Of a stretch of 64,000 nt of DNA, positions 9,516-19,307 are shown piece by piece. Under the pieces are notes generated by a model that saw nothing but the letters and a program-made list of their open reading frames with translations, did not search any database and had not been told where the DNA came from. Source of the stretch: CAVPDG01 sp963702535 (lineage in GTDB: Bacteria > Chloroflexota > Anaerolineae > Anaerolineales > UBA4823); contig CAVPDG010000010.1 of NCBI GenBank assembly GCA_963702535.1, positions 496,001-560,000 of the forward strand, in the 5' to 3' direction. A program made the translations under genes and the position numbers. Position 1 is the stretch's first letter; the number at the start of each line of letters is the position of its first letter.

Positions 9516-10982
9516 CTAGCCCTCTTTTGCCTGGTCATCGGCAAATTGGATCGCCTTCTTTAGGGCGCGCTCTATTTCCGCATCCACCCCGGGCGGCAAT
9601 TGGACAGGACCTGCCTTATCCAGAATTTGCAGGACCTTTTCATGAGCGACCTGGTGAGCCATCTTCGCCCCCGAATTGATCCATTGCTCGATCGTCTGCC
9701 GCCGGAACAACAAGGGGAAGTACATCTCCTGCTTGAAATATTTGACCGTATGGTCCATCTGCAGGTAATCGCCCTTATGCCCTACCTCACGGATCACATC
9801 TACCGCCAGGGTTTCATCGGTAATATCGATGCCATTCAGGACACGCTTGATGCTGTGCACGATCTCGTCGCAAATGACTGCCATTTCCTGGCAGCTGTAC
9901 TGCCCAAAGGAAAGCGTGCCCAGGCTCTGGCTCATCGTCATCCCTGCCAGACCGTTGAGCAGCATGGTCATCGCCGCTTCAGAGGCAGCTTCTGCGTCGG
10001 GGGTTTTGGCTTCCACGCCGCCACCCAACCCGTAGATGGGGAGATTGTAGAAGTGCGCCAGCTGGATCTCAGCCAGCTTGCCCAGATTTTGCTCCGGACT
10101 GCCGTAGGTGACCTGCGTGGTGCGCATGTCAAAGATGTCCGTGTCCGGCTTGAGCACAACCGGCGCCCCCGGCTTGATGAGCTGGCAGAGGACCAGACCA
10201 AACAGGGTCTCCGCGTTGGAAAGCACGACAGTGCCCGCCACAGTCGCCGGGCTGGTAGCGCCCATCAGGGGTCCAGGGGCGTACAGGATTGGCACCCCCG
10301 CCAGCACAGCGTCGTACAGGCCTTCATTCATCACAGCGATCTTAAGCGGGCTGATGGGAGTGACAATGCCCAGGACACTCGGCTTCTCCAGCAAGACACT
10401 CTCACCGCCGGATGCAGCCGCAGTCAGCTCGAGCAGGTGCTGGGTGAAAGGGCGCTCCAGGATGTTGATCACCGAGGGCTTGGTGGTATTGCGGTAGATG
10501 GCGTCGAAATCGTGGAAGAATATCGTGTGCGTTGGCTGGTCGCCCGACATACACAATGTCTGGACCCAGTCGATATTGGGCAAGGCATGACCCACGCGGG
10601 TGCTGGTGATCATATCCTGCTTGGTCGGGTGGCGCGCTCGCCACAAATCGTAATCCCAGAACATCGGCTCGGAGGTGCCGCCCATGCCATAGTACACCCG
10701 CCCGGGCTCAAGCAGCATATCCATCGCCGGATCATTGCGACCGTGGAGGACAAACGAGCTTGGCGCCGATTTGATGGCAGCTTCAACCATCTCACGCGAG
10801 ATGTGAATGGTGCGCTTCTCGCGATCTACCCTGGCGCCGCCTTTCTGGAAGATATCCAGAAACAAATCCGAATCGCTGAGCACGCCGGGATCTTCCAGTA
10901 AGGCAAGAGATGCCAGGTAGATACGCTCCAGCTCGTTATCGGACAAAATACGAAGTGAACCGCCCTTTGCTCCCGTTTTCAT
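9516..10982 (-). CDS. MttB-family corrinoid methyltransferase D (non-pyrrolysine)
   Basis: An intact 488-residue homologue lying directly downstream of the corrinoid protein gene, so it is the best candidate for that protein's cognate methyltransferase. It carries YYGMGGTSEPMFWDYDL, YAPGPLMGATSPATVAG, MTMSQSLGTLSFGQYS and a late HTVKYFKQEMYFPLLF block. It is very close to the broken homologue G at 24114-25585, with long identical stretches in the TAAASGGE and SPEQNLGK areas. That is evidence for a recent duplication of this part of the cluster. No pyrrolysine codon is present. Confidence 0.92.
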   Translation of the reverse strand: MKTGAKGGSLRILSDNELERIYLASLALLEDPGVLSDSDLFLDIFQKGGARVDREKRTIHISREMVEAAIKSAPSSFVLHGRNDPAMDMLLEPGRVYYGMGGTSEPMFWDYDLWRARHPTKQDMITSTRVGHALPNIDWVQTLCMSGDQPTHTIFFHDFDAIYRNTTKPSVINILERPFTQHLLELTAAASGGESVLLEKPSVLGIVTPISPLKIAVMNEGLYDAVLAGVPILYAPGPLMGATSPATVAGTVVLSNAETLFGLVLCQLIKPGAPVVLKPDTDIFDMRTTQVTYGSPEQNLGKLAEIQLAHFYNLPIYGLGGGVEAKTPDAEAASEAAMTMLLNGLAGMTMSQSLGTLSFGQYSCQEMAVICDEIVHSIKRVLNGIDITDETLAVDVIREVGHKGDYLQMDHTVKYFKQEMYFPLLFRRQTIEQWINSGAKMAHQVAHEKVLQILDKAGPVQLPPGVDAEIERALKKAIQFADDQAKEG

Positions 10983-11099
10983 AGGGTCTCGATCTCCTCA
11001 TATCCAAGCATGTGGCTAAACCGGTGGTTAGCACCGGGGTAATAGCCCTCCCGGTGCGACCACCTGCCAGCTCGTATTCAATTGTAAAAAAGGGACTGC

Positions 11100-11738
11100 C
11101 TAATTGCCCATCAAACTCTTGGCAAGCGTCACAGCCCGGCTGGCATCCGGCGCGTACCCATCTGCGCCGATCTCCTTGGCAAAGCTCTCGGTAACCGGCG
11201 CGCCGCCGATCATGACCTTCACCTGCTCGCGCACGCCGGCTTCCTTCAAGGCGGTCAGCACCATCTTCATGTTGCTCATGGTGGTGGTCAGCAGAGCCGA
11301 CATGCCCAGCAACCCGGCATTATTCTCTTTGATGGCAGCGATGAACTTCTCTGGAGGCACGTCCGTTCCCAGATCAACAATCTCAAAACCCGCGCCTTCC
11401 AACATCATCGACACCAGGTTCTTGCCGATATCGTGCAGGTCGCCCTTCACTGTTCCGATGACAACTTTACCAGCCGATTGTATGCCACCCGAAACCAGGT
11501 GGGGCTTTAAAATTGCCAGGCCTGCCTGCATGGCGCGCGCCGCAATCAACATCTCGGGCACGTAGAAGTCGCCTGCTTCGAAACGAGCGCCCACTTCCTT
11601 CATCGCCGCGATCAAGCCGGTGTTCAGGATCTCATCCGGCGGGAGCTTTGCTTCTATGGCCTGGCGCACCAGGCTCTCCACCGGCGCTTTCTGACCGTTG
11701 ATGACGTTTTCCTGGATAGATTGAATCAGGGGGTCCAT
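11100..11738 (-). CDS. Corrinoid (cobalamin-binding) protein, MttC/MtbC type
   Basis: A 212-residue two-domain protein. An N-terminal helical cap (about residues 1-88) is followed by a Rossmann-like B12-binding domain. The Co-ligating signature DLHDIGKN places the axial His at residue 102, and downstream TTTMSNMK and VMIGGAPVT are typical of this family. It carries the methyl group as methylcobamide between the MttB-type enzymes and the UroD-like or another acceptor. It is the only intact corrinoid protein in the window although seven MttB-type genes are present, so it may serve several of them. A hairpin (11775-11793) lies just upstream of the start, and a deleted copy of the gene is at 27099-27178. 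Confidence 0.95.
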   Translation of the reverse strand: MDPLIQSIQENVINGQKAPVESLVRQAIEAKLPPDEILNTGLIAAMKEVGARFEAGDFYVPEMLIAARAMQAGLAILKPHLVSGGIQSAGKVVIGTVKGDLHDIGKNLVSMMLEGAGFEIVDLGTDVPPEKFIAAIKENNAGLLGMSALLTTTMSNMKMVLTALKEAGVREQVKVMIGGAPVTESFAKEIGADGYAPDASRAVTLAKSLMGN

Positions 11739-11774
11739 TGTTTTACTCCTTAACTTTGAATAGGTTTTTACAAA

Positions 11775-11793
11775 ACCATGATCCGTTCATGGT
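11775..11793 (-). promoter_or_regulatory. Hairpin upstream of the corrinoid protein gene
   Basis: ACCATGA and TCATGGT pair across a 5-base loop, 37 bases upstream of the corrinoid gene start. The same hairpin with an extended stem is found before the corrinoid gene relic (27211-27231), so it was kept through the duplication and may act in RNA stability or translation. The rest of the 11739-11905 gap shows no gene and no clear terminator. Confidence 0.45.
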
Positions 11794-11905
11794 CATTTGT
11801 CCATTAACCGGCGCAAAGATTTGCATTGATCCACAACCTCTCAATTGTAGCATGCGCGATCCGATCCGAACCATCCCGAAGTCCAAACCAACCTTAAATT
11901 ATCGC

Positions 11906-13357
11906 TCAGGCGTGCAGCCTCACTTCCCGGACCGCTGCAGCCAGAATACGCTGGAGCTCCTCATCGGCGCCGTCAGGCAGCGGCGCAGGTCCGGCTGTTC
12001 TCAGAACATCCTGGACAACCTGGTGGGCTTCCTCGAGAATAGACCTGCCGCCCTGCGCCTGCCACTGATCTATGGTTAGCCGGCGGAACAGGTGCGGGAA
12101 ATAGAGCTCTTTCCTGAAAAAGCTGGCCGTATGGTCATGGGTCAGGAAATTTCCACCCTGCCCGACCTCGCGGATGACGTCTAACGCCAGGGTATCGTCG
12201 GAAACCCGCACACCTTGCAAGAGATACTTGATCATGCGTGCCATCTCATCACAGATCACGAGCATCTCAGCCGATCCATAAAATCCACTCGCCAAAGTAC
12301 CCATGGTCTGCGTCAGGGTCATACCCGAGAGCGCATTCAACATCATACCGAACAAAGATTCGGCAGCAGCGGCAGCATCCGGCAGCTTGGATTCGGTAGC
12401 CGCCGTATTCCAGGAGGGCAGCTGGTAAAAACGCCCGAGCTGTGCCACCATCGCCCTGCCGATCGCTTCATCCGGGCTGCCATAGGTGCACAGGGTCGTT
12501 GTCATATCCATGGCAGGAGTAGCAGGACCGTAGATGACTGGCATCCCTTTGCGGAGCAGCTGAGACAGGACGATCGCTGCCAGGGCTTCGGCATTGGTCT
12601 GAGCCAGGTTACTCGCCCGTGTGGCGGGGCTGGTTGCCCCCATCATCGGACCGGGGCGGACCAGCGCCGGGATATTGAACTCGGCAAATGCATACAGGCA
12701 TTCATCCATGCGTGTCAGGCGCAGGGGAGCCACCGGAGTGACAAAAGCAGAAATCCAGGGTCTCTGCCGGAAGGCAGCCTCACCACCACTGGCAGCGCAA
12801 GCCATCTCGATGAACTTTTCAGCGAAGAAGCGCCCAGGCGCCGAATAAACCACCGGTTTGGTGGTGTTGCGCATCAGAGCATCGTACTCGTGCAAGAAGA
12901 TCTCATCCTTGGGCATATCTCCCGCCGAACACAGCGACAGGACAAAATCCACGTTTTGCAAACGCTCCCCCAGCCGTGTGCAGCTCACCATATCGGCTTT
13001 TGTCGGCGAGCGCGGCAAGCGCAGGTCGTAATCCCAGTAAAACGGCTCAGAAGCGCCCCCCATGCCAAAATACACCTGCCCGCTCTCCAGAGAGATGTCC
13101 CACTTCGGATCGCGCCCGTAAAGAGTGAAGGATTTTGGCGCGCTCGCCAGCGAATCGAGGACGAGATCCTCGGCGAGGAAAACCAAGCGCCGCTCGCTAT
13201 CTACCTTGACTCCTGCGCCAATGAATGTATCCAGGATCAGGTCAGACTCGCAATAGATGCCCGGATCTGCCAGTAAAGCCAGGCTGGCGCGGTGAATCCT
13301 CTCGATCTCAGCCTCTGCGAGCAGATCCAGATAGCCGCCATTAATCCCGTATTTCAT
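11906..13357 (-). CDS. MttB-family corrinoid methyltransferase E (non-pyrrolysine)
   Basis: An intact 483-residue homologue (MKYGINGGYLDLLAEAEIERIHRASL). It has YFGMGGASEPFYWDYDL, RPGPMMGATSPATRASN, MTLTQTMGTLASGFYGS and a late HTASFFRKELYFPHLF. It is most like homologue C and lies between the corrinoid gene and the fused ABC ATPase, on the same strand with a 45-bp gap to the latter. This links the transporter to the demethylation genes. No internal UAG is present. The substrate is unknown. Confidence 0.9.
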   Translation of the reverse strand: MKYGINGGYLDLLAEAEIERIHRASLALLADPGIYCESDLILDTFIGAGVKVDSERRLVFLAEDLVLDSLASAPKSFTLYGRDPKWDISLESGQVYFGMGGASEPFYWDYDLRLPRSPTKADMVSCTRLGERLQNVDFVLSLCSAGDMPKDEIFLHEYDALMRNTTKPVVYSAPGRFFAEKFIEMACAASGGEAAFRQRPWISAFVTPVAPLRLTRMDECLYAFAEFNIPALVRPGPMMGATSPATRASNLAQTNAEALAAIVLSQLLRKGMPVIYGPATPAMDMTTTLCTYGSPDEAIGRAMVAQLGRFYQLPSWNTAATESKLPDAAAAAESLFGMMLNALSGMTLTQTMGTLASGFYGSAEMLVICDEMARMIKYLLQGVRVSDDTLALDVIREVGQGGNFLTHDHTASFFRKELYFPHLFRRLTIDQWQAQGGRSILEEAHQVVQDVLRTAGPAPLPDGADEELQRILAAAVREVRLHA

Positions 13358-13402
13358 CGATAACTTCCTTTAATAGTCGCATCTCTTTCTGTTAGTTCCA
13401 TC

Positions 13403-15475
13403 TCAGTTTTGCGTGGATATTTGCCAAAGCTCGGACTCGCGCGCCTGTAGCTCGTCCAGCAGGATATGGCAGCACAAGCGGTGCGTCCCACTCGTTACCT
13501 GCCAGGGCGGCTTCTGCTCTTCGCAAATGCTCCCAAGCTTCCAAGGGCAGCGAGATGCATATGGGCAAGCCTGCTTTCTATCTTCGGTCAACAAACCCTG
13601 ATCCAGGCGCATGGAAGGCATCAATTGCGTTGGGTCAGCCTCCGGCACAGCACTGATCAACAGATATGTGTATGGGTGATAGGGCGGCTTGAACACCTCC
13701 TCTACCTTCCCGATCTCGCATAAATTACCCCAGTACATCACGCCCACCGTATGAGCAAGCGACCGAACGACTGCAAGGTCATGCGTGATAAACAGATAAG
13801 CGATGTTAGTCCGCATCTGAAGGTCGATCATCAGCTCCAGGACATTTGCCTGGACGGATACATCCAGGGCAGACAGGATCTCATCACATAAGATAAGCTT
13901 TGGCTCAGCAGCCAATGCTCGCGCCAGGGCAATCCTCTGGCGCTCTCCACCACTCAGCTCGTCGGGGTAGCGACCGGCGTAGCGCGCTTCCAGGCGCACA
14001 TCCTCTAATAACTTTTCGACGCGAGCCTGCAGCTCGCGACCACTCAAATCGAAAAACATGCGTAACGGTCGCCCGATGACCTGGGAGATCTGCTGGCGTG
14101 GGTTGAGCGAGGCATCCGGATTCTGGAATATGAACTGGATCAGACGCAGCAGCTCGCGCGAGCGCTTGTTGGCGGTTAACTTTAAATCGTGGACGCTATC
14201 AAATCGAATATCCCCGGAGACGAATGGCAATAGCCCTGCCATGGCGCGGGCGACTGTTGTCTTGCCGCTGCCCGATTCTCCCACGAGGGCGAAGGTTTCT
14301 CCGGGCCGGATTTCAAAATTGATCTCCTGTACAATGGGCAGGTATTTACGCCGGGGATCAAACAGCGAGCCACGCACCGCATAACCAGCCTGTAAATCTT
14401 TCACCTCCAACAGTGGCTTTTTATCTGGATCGATCTCCAGGTCAGGCGCTTTTGAGATCGCATACTGGCTGGGTGCAATGCGCTCCGCGAAGGCAGGGAT
14501 CTCTTCAACCCGCCAGCAGGCGACCTGGTGGTGCTCATTCAGGGAGATCAATGTTTGATGTTCCTGGTAGCAACGGTCTACCGCAAATTCACAGCGCGGG
14601 GCAAATGGGCATCCCTGCGGCAGCTCGTCGCGACGCAGCAAACCCCTGAGCAGAAGGCTTTGTTTGCGGCTCGGGGCGCTCATGCGCGGCACCGATGAGA
14701 TCAGCCCATGCGTATACGGGTGCCGCGGCTGGCTGAACAGCTCGATACGCGGCGCCACTTCTACCAGCTGACCGGCATACATCACACCGATCCGCTCGCA
14801 GATCTGCGCCACTACACCCAGGTTGTGGGTAATGTAGAACATAGCCATGCCATACCTGGCACGCAAGTCGGTCAACAGGTCCAATACCTGCGCCTGTGTG
14901 GTGACGTCCAGGCCAGTGGTGGGTTCATCCAATACCACCAGGCGCGGATCGCAAGATAAAGCCATAGCAATCAGGACGCGTTGTTGTTGACCGCCGCTTA
15001 TCTGGTGCGGGTACTTCTCATAGATTTTCTCAGGTGAGGGCAGGCTCACCCGGCGGAACAAATCCAGCGTGCGCTTCCGGGCCTGGGTCTCATTGGAACA
15101 ATAGCGGTGGACGAGGAGCGCTTCGACGATCTGCTTGCCCACGTGCATCCCGGGGCTGAGAGCCGTGGCGGGATTTTGCGTTACCAGGCTGATTTTCCCC
15201 CCCACCAGCCGCCTCAATTCCTTGTCGGGAAGCTTGAGTAGATCTTTCTCTTCGAAGATGACACTGGCATTACGGTAACGGCAGCCAGCCGGTCGGTAAC
15301 CGAGCATGGCATTGGCAGTCGTCGATTTACCGCATCCCGACTCACCCACCAACCCGAGGGTTTCGCCTGCATTAACCTCCAGGTTCAGCCCCTCAACCAC
15401 GGTCACCCACCGGTTTTGTTGCCAGTAATCGACATCTAACTGGCGAACTTCGAGAAGGGGCACGCGGTTAGCCAT
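13403..15475 (-). CDS. Fused double ATPase of a dipeptide/oligopeptide-type ABC transporter (DppD-DppF fusion)
   Basis: A single 690-residue polypeptide with two complete ABC domains. Half 1 has Walker A GESGCGKST, signature ISGGQQQRVLIAMAL and Walker B VVLDEPTTGLD. Half 2 has GESGSGKTT, LSGGERQRIALARAL and LILCDEILSALD. Each half ends with the Cys-containing peptide-transporter tail (CPFAPRCEFAVDRC and CPYASRCPWKLGSIC). These subunits are usually separate proteins of about 330 residues, so this is a natural DppD/DppF fusion. It powers the permeases encoded just upstream. The operon context suggests uptake of the methylated substrate or of small peptides. Confidence 0.93.
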   Translation of the reverse strand: MANRVPLLEVRQLDVDYWQQNRWVTVVEGLNLEVNAGETLGLVGESGCGKSTTANAMLGYRPAGCRYRNASVIFEEKDLLKLPDKELRRLVGGKISLVTQNPATALSPGMHVGKQIVEALLVHRYCSNETQARKRTLDLFRRVSLPSPEKIYEKYPHQISGGQQQRVLIAMALSCDPRLVVLDEPTTGLDVTTQAQVLDLLTDLRARYGMAMFYITHNLGVVAQICERIGVMYAGQLVEVAPRIELFSQPRHPYTHGLISSVPRMSAPSRKQSLLLRGLLRRDELPQGCPFAPRCEFAVDRCYQEHQTLISLNEHHQVACWRVEEIPAFAERIAPSQYAISKAPDLEIDPDKKPLLEVKDLQAGYAVRGSLFDPRRKYLPIVQEINFEIRPGETFALVGESGSGKTTVARAMAGLLPFVSGDIRFDSVHDLKLTANKRSRELLRLIQFIFQNPDASLNPRQQISQVIGRPLRMFFDLSGRELQARVEKLLEDVRLEARYAGRYPDELSGGERQRIALARALAAEPKLILCDEILSALDVSVQANVLELMIDLQMRTNIAYLFITHDLAVVRSLAHTVGVMYWGNLCEIGKVEEVFKPPYHPYTYLLISAVPEADPTQLMPSMRLDQGLLTEDRKQACPYASRCPWKLGSICEEQKPPWQVTSGTHRLCCHILLDELQARESELWQISTQN

Positions 15476-15544
15476 AAATCATCCGGCATAAGCGATTCAG
15501 ACACGCCAACATGAAGAAAAATCGCTTTGAGAGTTGTTGAGCGT

Positions 15545-16444
15545 TCATACCGGAGCTCTCTGAACGGAACGACCGACAATGCGAGCGAGGCCCTCCGTAC
15601 AAAAGTTCAAGCCGACCACCAGCAAAGCCAGTGCGATTCCCGGACCAAGCACGGCCCAAGGTGCGATGGTTAGCGCGCTGCGATTCTCGCTGATCATCAG
15701 CCCCCATTCGGGAATGGGCGGCTTGGCGCCGAAACCCAGGAATCCCAATGAACCAATTAACACCGGAGCGTAGCCGGCGCGCACGGCAAATTCAACTAAC
15801 AAGGTGCCGGTTGCCATGGGCAATAATTCGCGCAGGGCGATCGACCAGGACTTCTCGCCCCGCAAGCGGGCAACGGTGATGAAATCGCGCGTCGAGATCT
15901 CCATGGCTACAGCCCGCGCCATCCTGGCGCTGCGCGGCGCATACACGATGGCAATCACGCCAATCAGCAACAATGTGTTACCGCTCAATTCCGGTCCCGC
16001 GGCGGCGATGACCACCAGACCTAAAACAATAAAGGGGATACTGATAAACACCTCACTGATGCGCATGACCGTTTCATCAAACCACCCGCCTACATACCCA
16101 CTAAGCAAGCCGATCAATCCACCAAGGATAAGACCCAGGGCGGTGCCAACCAGGGCTAACACCAGCACGTAGCGCGTCCCATACACGACCCGGCTGAAAA
16201 CATCCCTGCCCAACTGGTCGGTACCCAGAAGATGTTCCGCAGACGGCTGGCTAAACGGCAAGCCTGTGGCTATCTTGTTATAGGTATAAGGGGCAATTTG
16301 ATCTGCAAAGATGGCAACCAGCACATAAATGATCAGGATCAGGCTCCCGATGATGAGCGAGGTGGGCAGTGAGCGCAAAGTTGCCCAGGCTTTGCGATGG
16401 GATTTTTCCTGAGCCTTGCTAACGGTGAGCGTACCTTGTGTCAT
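15545..16444 (-). CDS. dppC: ABC transporter permease, DppC type
   Basis: 299 residues with an N-terminal transmembrane helix (SLIIGSLILIIYVLVAIFA), the family motif TDQLGRDVFSRVVYGTR, five further hydrophobic segments and the EAA loop RDFITVARLRGEKSWSIALREL that contacts the ATPase. It is 10 bp downstream of the DppB-type gene. It is the inner-membrane partner of the double ATPase at 13403-15475. Confidence 0.92.
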   Translation of the reverse strand: MTQGTLTVSKAQEKSHRKAWATLRSLPTSLIIGSLILIIYVLVAIFADQIAPYTYNKIATGLPFSQPSAEHLLGTDQLGRDVFSRVVYGTRYVLVLALVGTALGLILGGLIGLLSGYVGGWFDETVMRISEVFISIPFIVLGLVVIAAAGPELSGNTLLLIGVIAIVYAPRSARMARAVAMEISTRDFITVARLRGEKSWSIALRELLPMATGTLLVEFAVRAGYAPVLIGSLGFLGFGAKPPIPEWGLMISENRSALTIAPWAVLGPGIALALLVVGLNFCTEGLARIVGRSVQRAPV

Positions 16445-16453
16445 TTTGTTTAC

Positions 16454-17400
16454 CTAACGTGTGCGCAAGCGTGGCGTGAGCAATATGCCGGTCACATCGG
16501 CAATGAGATTCGAGAAGATATAAACTGCCGCAACGATCAAGACAATCGCTTCTACCACGGGGATATCAAGCAATTGAATCCCATTGATCAGCTGGCTTCC
16601 CATGCCCGGATAAGCAAATACACGTTCCACGACCACAACGCCGCCAATCAGGTAAGCTAAATTGAGCGCAGTGGTGTTCAAAGTGGGCTGCAATGCGTTC
16701 GGAACAGCATGCCGCCAGGCAACCTGCCAGGTGGACAACCCTTTAAGGCTGGCAACCTTGATATAGTCGGAGCTTAGTATTTCGATCAAATTTTCCCGTA
16801 ACATACGCACACTGTAGACTGACATAACAATCGCCAATGTGAGCGCCGGCAACGCCAGAGTCCGTAGATAATCAGAGAACGTTTCGACGTTCTCCAGGAC
16901 GGACATAGACGGGAAGAGCGGGATCTTTACTGAAAACAAGATGAGCAACAAAGTCGCCAATAAAAATTCAGGGATGGATAAGCCGACCAGAGTTGCAACA
17001 GAAATCGTGTTATCGGTTGGGGTGTTTCTTTTTGTGGCACTGAGGACCGCCAGGATCAAGGTCATGGGCACATAAAGGGCAAACGCATATACGGCCAGAA
17101 TCAATGTATTTTTTAATTTCGGCGCGATAATTTCCGTCACCGGACGTTCACTCATCAACGAAAAACCAAAATCGCCCTGGGCAGCATTGCTCACCCAGAT
17201 CAAGTACCGCTCGTAGATGGGTGAGTTCAAGTGCATTTTTTCGCGGTAGATCTCCTTTTGCTCTTCAGTGGCAAAGCGCCCAGGGCACGCGATGCCACAT
17301 CCCCAGGCAGCACATCGAGCGCAATAAAGATTGTGATCGATACGAGCAGCAGCGTAAAGATCGATAATACCAAGCGTGTAGAAACCGTTCGGAAAACCAA
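16454..17400 (-). CDS. dppB: ABC transporter permease, DppB type, one frameshift
   Basis: The C-terminal 260 residues are continuous: ERPVTEIIAPKLKNTLILA, membrane segments and the EAA loop SDYIKVASLKGLSTWQVAWRHA. Upstream in another frame lies the expected first membrane helix (VFRTVSTRLVLSIFTLLLV, then ALDVLPGDVASRALG). The frames join near 17275 before RFATEEQKEIYREKMH. The most likely start is TTG at 17400; the exact start is uncertain because a TAA lies just upstream. It pairs with the DppC-type permease. Confidence 0.82.
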
Positions 17401-17450
17401 GGCTTATAATCCCATAGGGTGTTGAATAATGTTTATACAGATTTACGGTT

Positions 17451-17484
17451 GGTCTTGCGGGGCACGCATATGCCCCGCAAGACC
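17451..17484 (-). terminator. Intercistronic hairpin after the binding-protein gene
   Basis: A perfect 14-bp stem (GGTCTTGCGGGGCA with its complement) around a 6-base loop sits between the stop of the binding-protein gene (17503) and the permease start. There is no T-run, so it is more likely to stabilise the binding-protein mRNA or attenuate the permease genes than to end transcription outright. Confidence 0.7.
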
Positions 17485-17502
17485 GTAGACTAATGAGGTA
17501 GG

Positions 17503-19160
17503 TTACTTACAGACGAGCTGGCTCCAGTCATTGTTGAAGTTCTGGACATGCGGAGCCCAGCCTTCGCAGTTTGCCCGCATACCGGCAACCGCGTGAACGA
17601 ACATGGGGATGATCACCCCGCCGTCTTCAGCAATCAACTGCTGCATCTGGTGCAGAAGCTCGGCGCGCTTTTCAGGATCGATCGTGCTGCCAGCCTCTGC
17701 CATGAGGGCGTCGAACTCGGGACGGCACCAGTGCGTCTCAGGATACTGGGAATCGCACTTGTATGCCATACCTTCCGCCACAAGCACCGGGCGCCGCGAC
17801 CAGGCTGAAGTGACGAAGTTTTGCTTCAGCCAGACATCATCCCAGAAGCTCTCTGCCGGGGTCTGGATGACGTTAACCTGGATGCCCGCCTTAGCCGCCT
17901 GTTCGGCAAAGACCTGGGACATGAGCGTATCGCCGGGGATCGCCTCGCTGGTATACAGATCGAACTTCAGCGGATTGCTCTCGTTATACCCAGCTTCTGC
18001 CAGCAGCGCCTTGGCGCCCTCAATATCCTGCGCTGGCGCATCCTGTCCATACAGGTAGGATAACGGATCTGTGATCGGGATGGGATTATCTGCGCCCGGC
18101 TCACCCAAGCCAAGCAAGACGGTCTGTACCATCTCGTTGCGGTCCACCACTTTCTTCAAGGCCTCTCGAACTTTGATATCGTCAAAGGGCGGGGTATCGG
18201 TGAACATCGAGAGCGTCATCGAGTTACCGGCCGCGGTTTCAAGAAGCGTAAGATTTGCATCCTCTTTTAGAGCCGGGACGGTGGCGCTATCGAGCTGCAG
18301 GATCAGATCCTGCTCGCCACTCTGCAATGCGGCAGCAGCCGTCGTTGCTTCCTGGATGACGCGCAGCTCCAGGCAGGGAGCCTTGGGCATCCCTTCCTGC
18401 CAGTAGTTCGGGTTGGCTACCAGCTTGATATAGTCATCGCCCGGCGTGAAGGTGTCTTGCATGAAGGGTCCGGTGCCATTGCCTTGCAGGGCAAATCTTC
18501 TGCGCTTGCACCAGCACTTACAATACCGGTTTCCTTGGTGGTGAGCAGGATCGGCAGCAACACCGCTGGCTGTGCGGTCGAGAAAACGACCGTGTAATCA
18601 TCCTTTGCAGTAATGCTTTCGGGCGTAAGCGTTCCGGACAGCACACCCAAACCGGAAGAACCGGTCGCCGGATCCAGTATGCGCTGGAAGGTGTATACGA
18701 CATCATCAGCCGTGAGATCGCTGCCGTCATGGAACTTGACACCTTGACGCAGATGGAATGTCCACTCGGTTCCATCTTCATTGGACTCCCAGCTCTCGGC
18801 CAGCTCTGGCACCACCTCGAAGTTCGGGGTCACATCGACCAGGCGCTCATAAACCCCGTAAATGTAAGGCGCATCGCCGCCAGAGTACAAGATTGCGGGA
18901 TCCATGGACATCTTCTCGCCGCTGGATTCATAATTGGCGATCTTCACACACTTCGCCTCTTCAGCAGGCGCTTCGGTCACTTCGGCTACGGGCGCTTCCG
19001 TCACCTCTGCTGCGGGCGCTTCGGTCATTTCGGCGGCAGGCGCTTCAGTTGCCGCAGCAGGCGCTTCGGTCGGAGCCGGTGTAGCCGCGCCGCCGCAGGC
19101 AGCCAGGAGCATGCTCACCAGCAGCATAGCCGATAAGACAACGTACATTTTCTTGCTCAT
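17503..19160 (-). CDS. dppA: Family 5 (dipeptide-type) ABC substrate-binding lipoprotein, one frameshift
   Basis: A start at 19160 (MSKKMYVVLSAML) follows a GGAGGAG site; the longer frame begins with a TTG lying before this site. The lipobox LLAAC is followed by a TEAPAAE/TEAPVAE-rich linker and then the SBP_bac_5 domain: MDPAILYSGGDAPYIYG, VPELAESWE, YTFHLRQGVKFHDG-like. The frame changes near 18460, between EDLPCKA and MQDTFTPGDDYIKLVANPNYW. The second part carries the typical VREALKKVVDRNEMV segment. It is the binding partner of the DppBCDF genes downstream. The ligand is unknown; family members bind peptides, nickel, heme or sugars. Confidence 0.88.
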
Positions 19161-19307
19161 TTTCTCCTCCAGCTTCAAATAATCTGTTGCGAAAGATCAA
19201 TCGTTTTTTCTACAAACAAACATAATAGAGAGAACCTTCTCGATATCGCTCTTATAGCCGCCTCCTTTTAACGACAGGCGCATCTACCTGATTGCCTTCC
19301 ACGTCCG

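Noticed and set aside
19196..19215. Fourth LacI-type operator upstream of the dipeptide-binding protein gene
   Set aside because: AATCGTTTTTTC resembles only part of the site, the inverted half is missing, and no -35/-10 pair is placed as at the other three.
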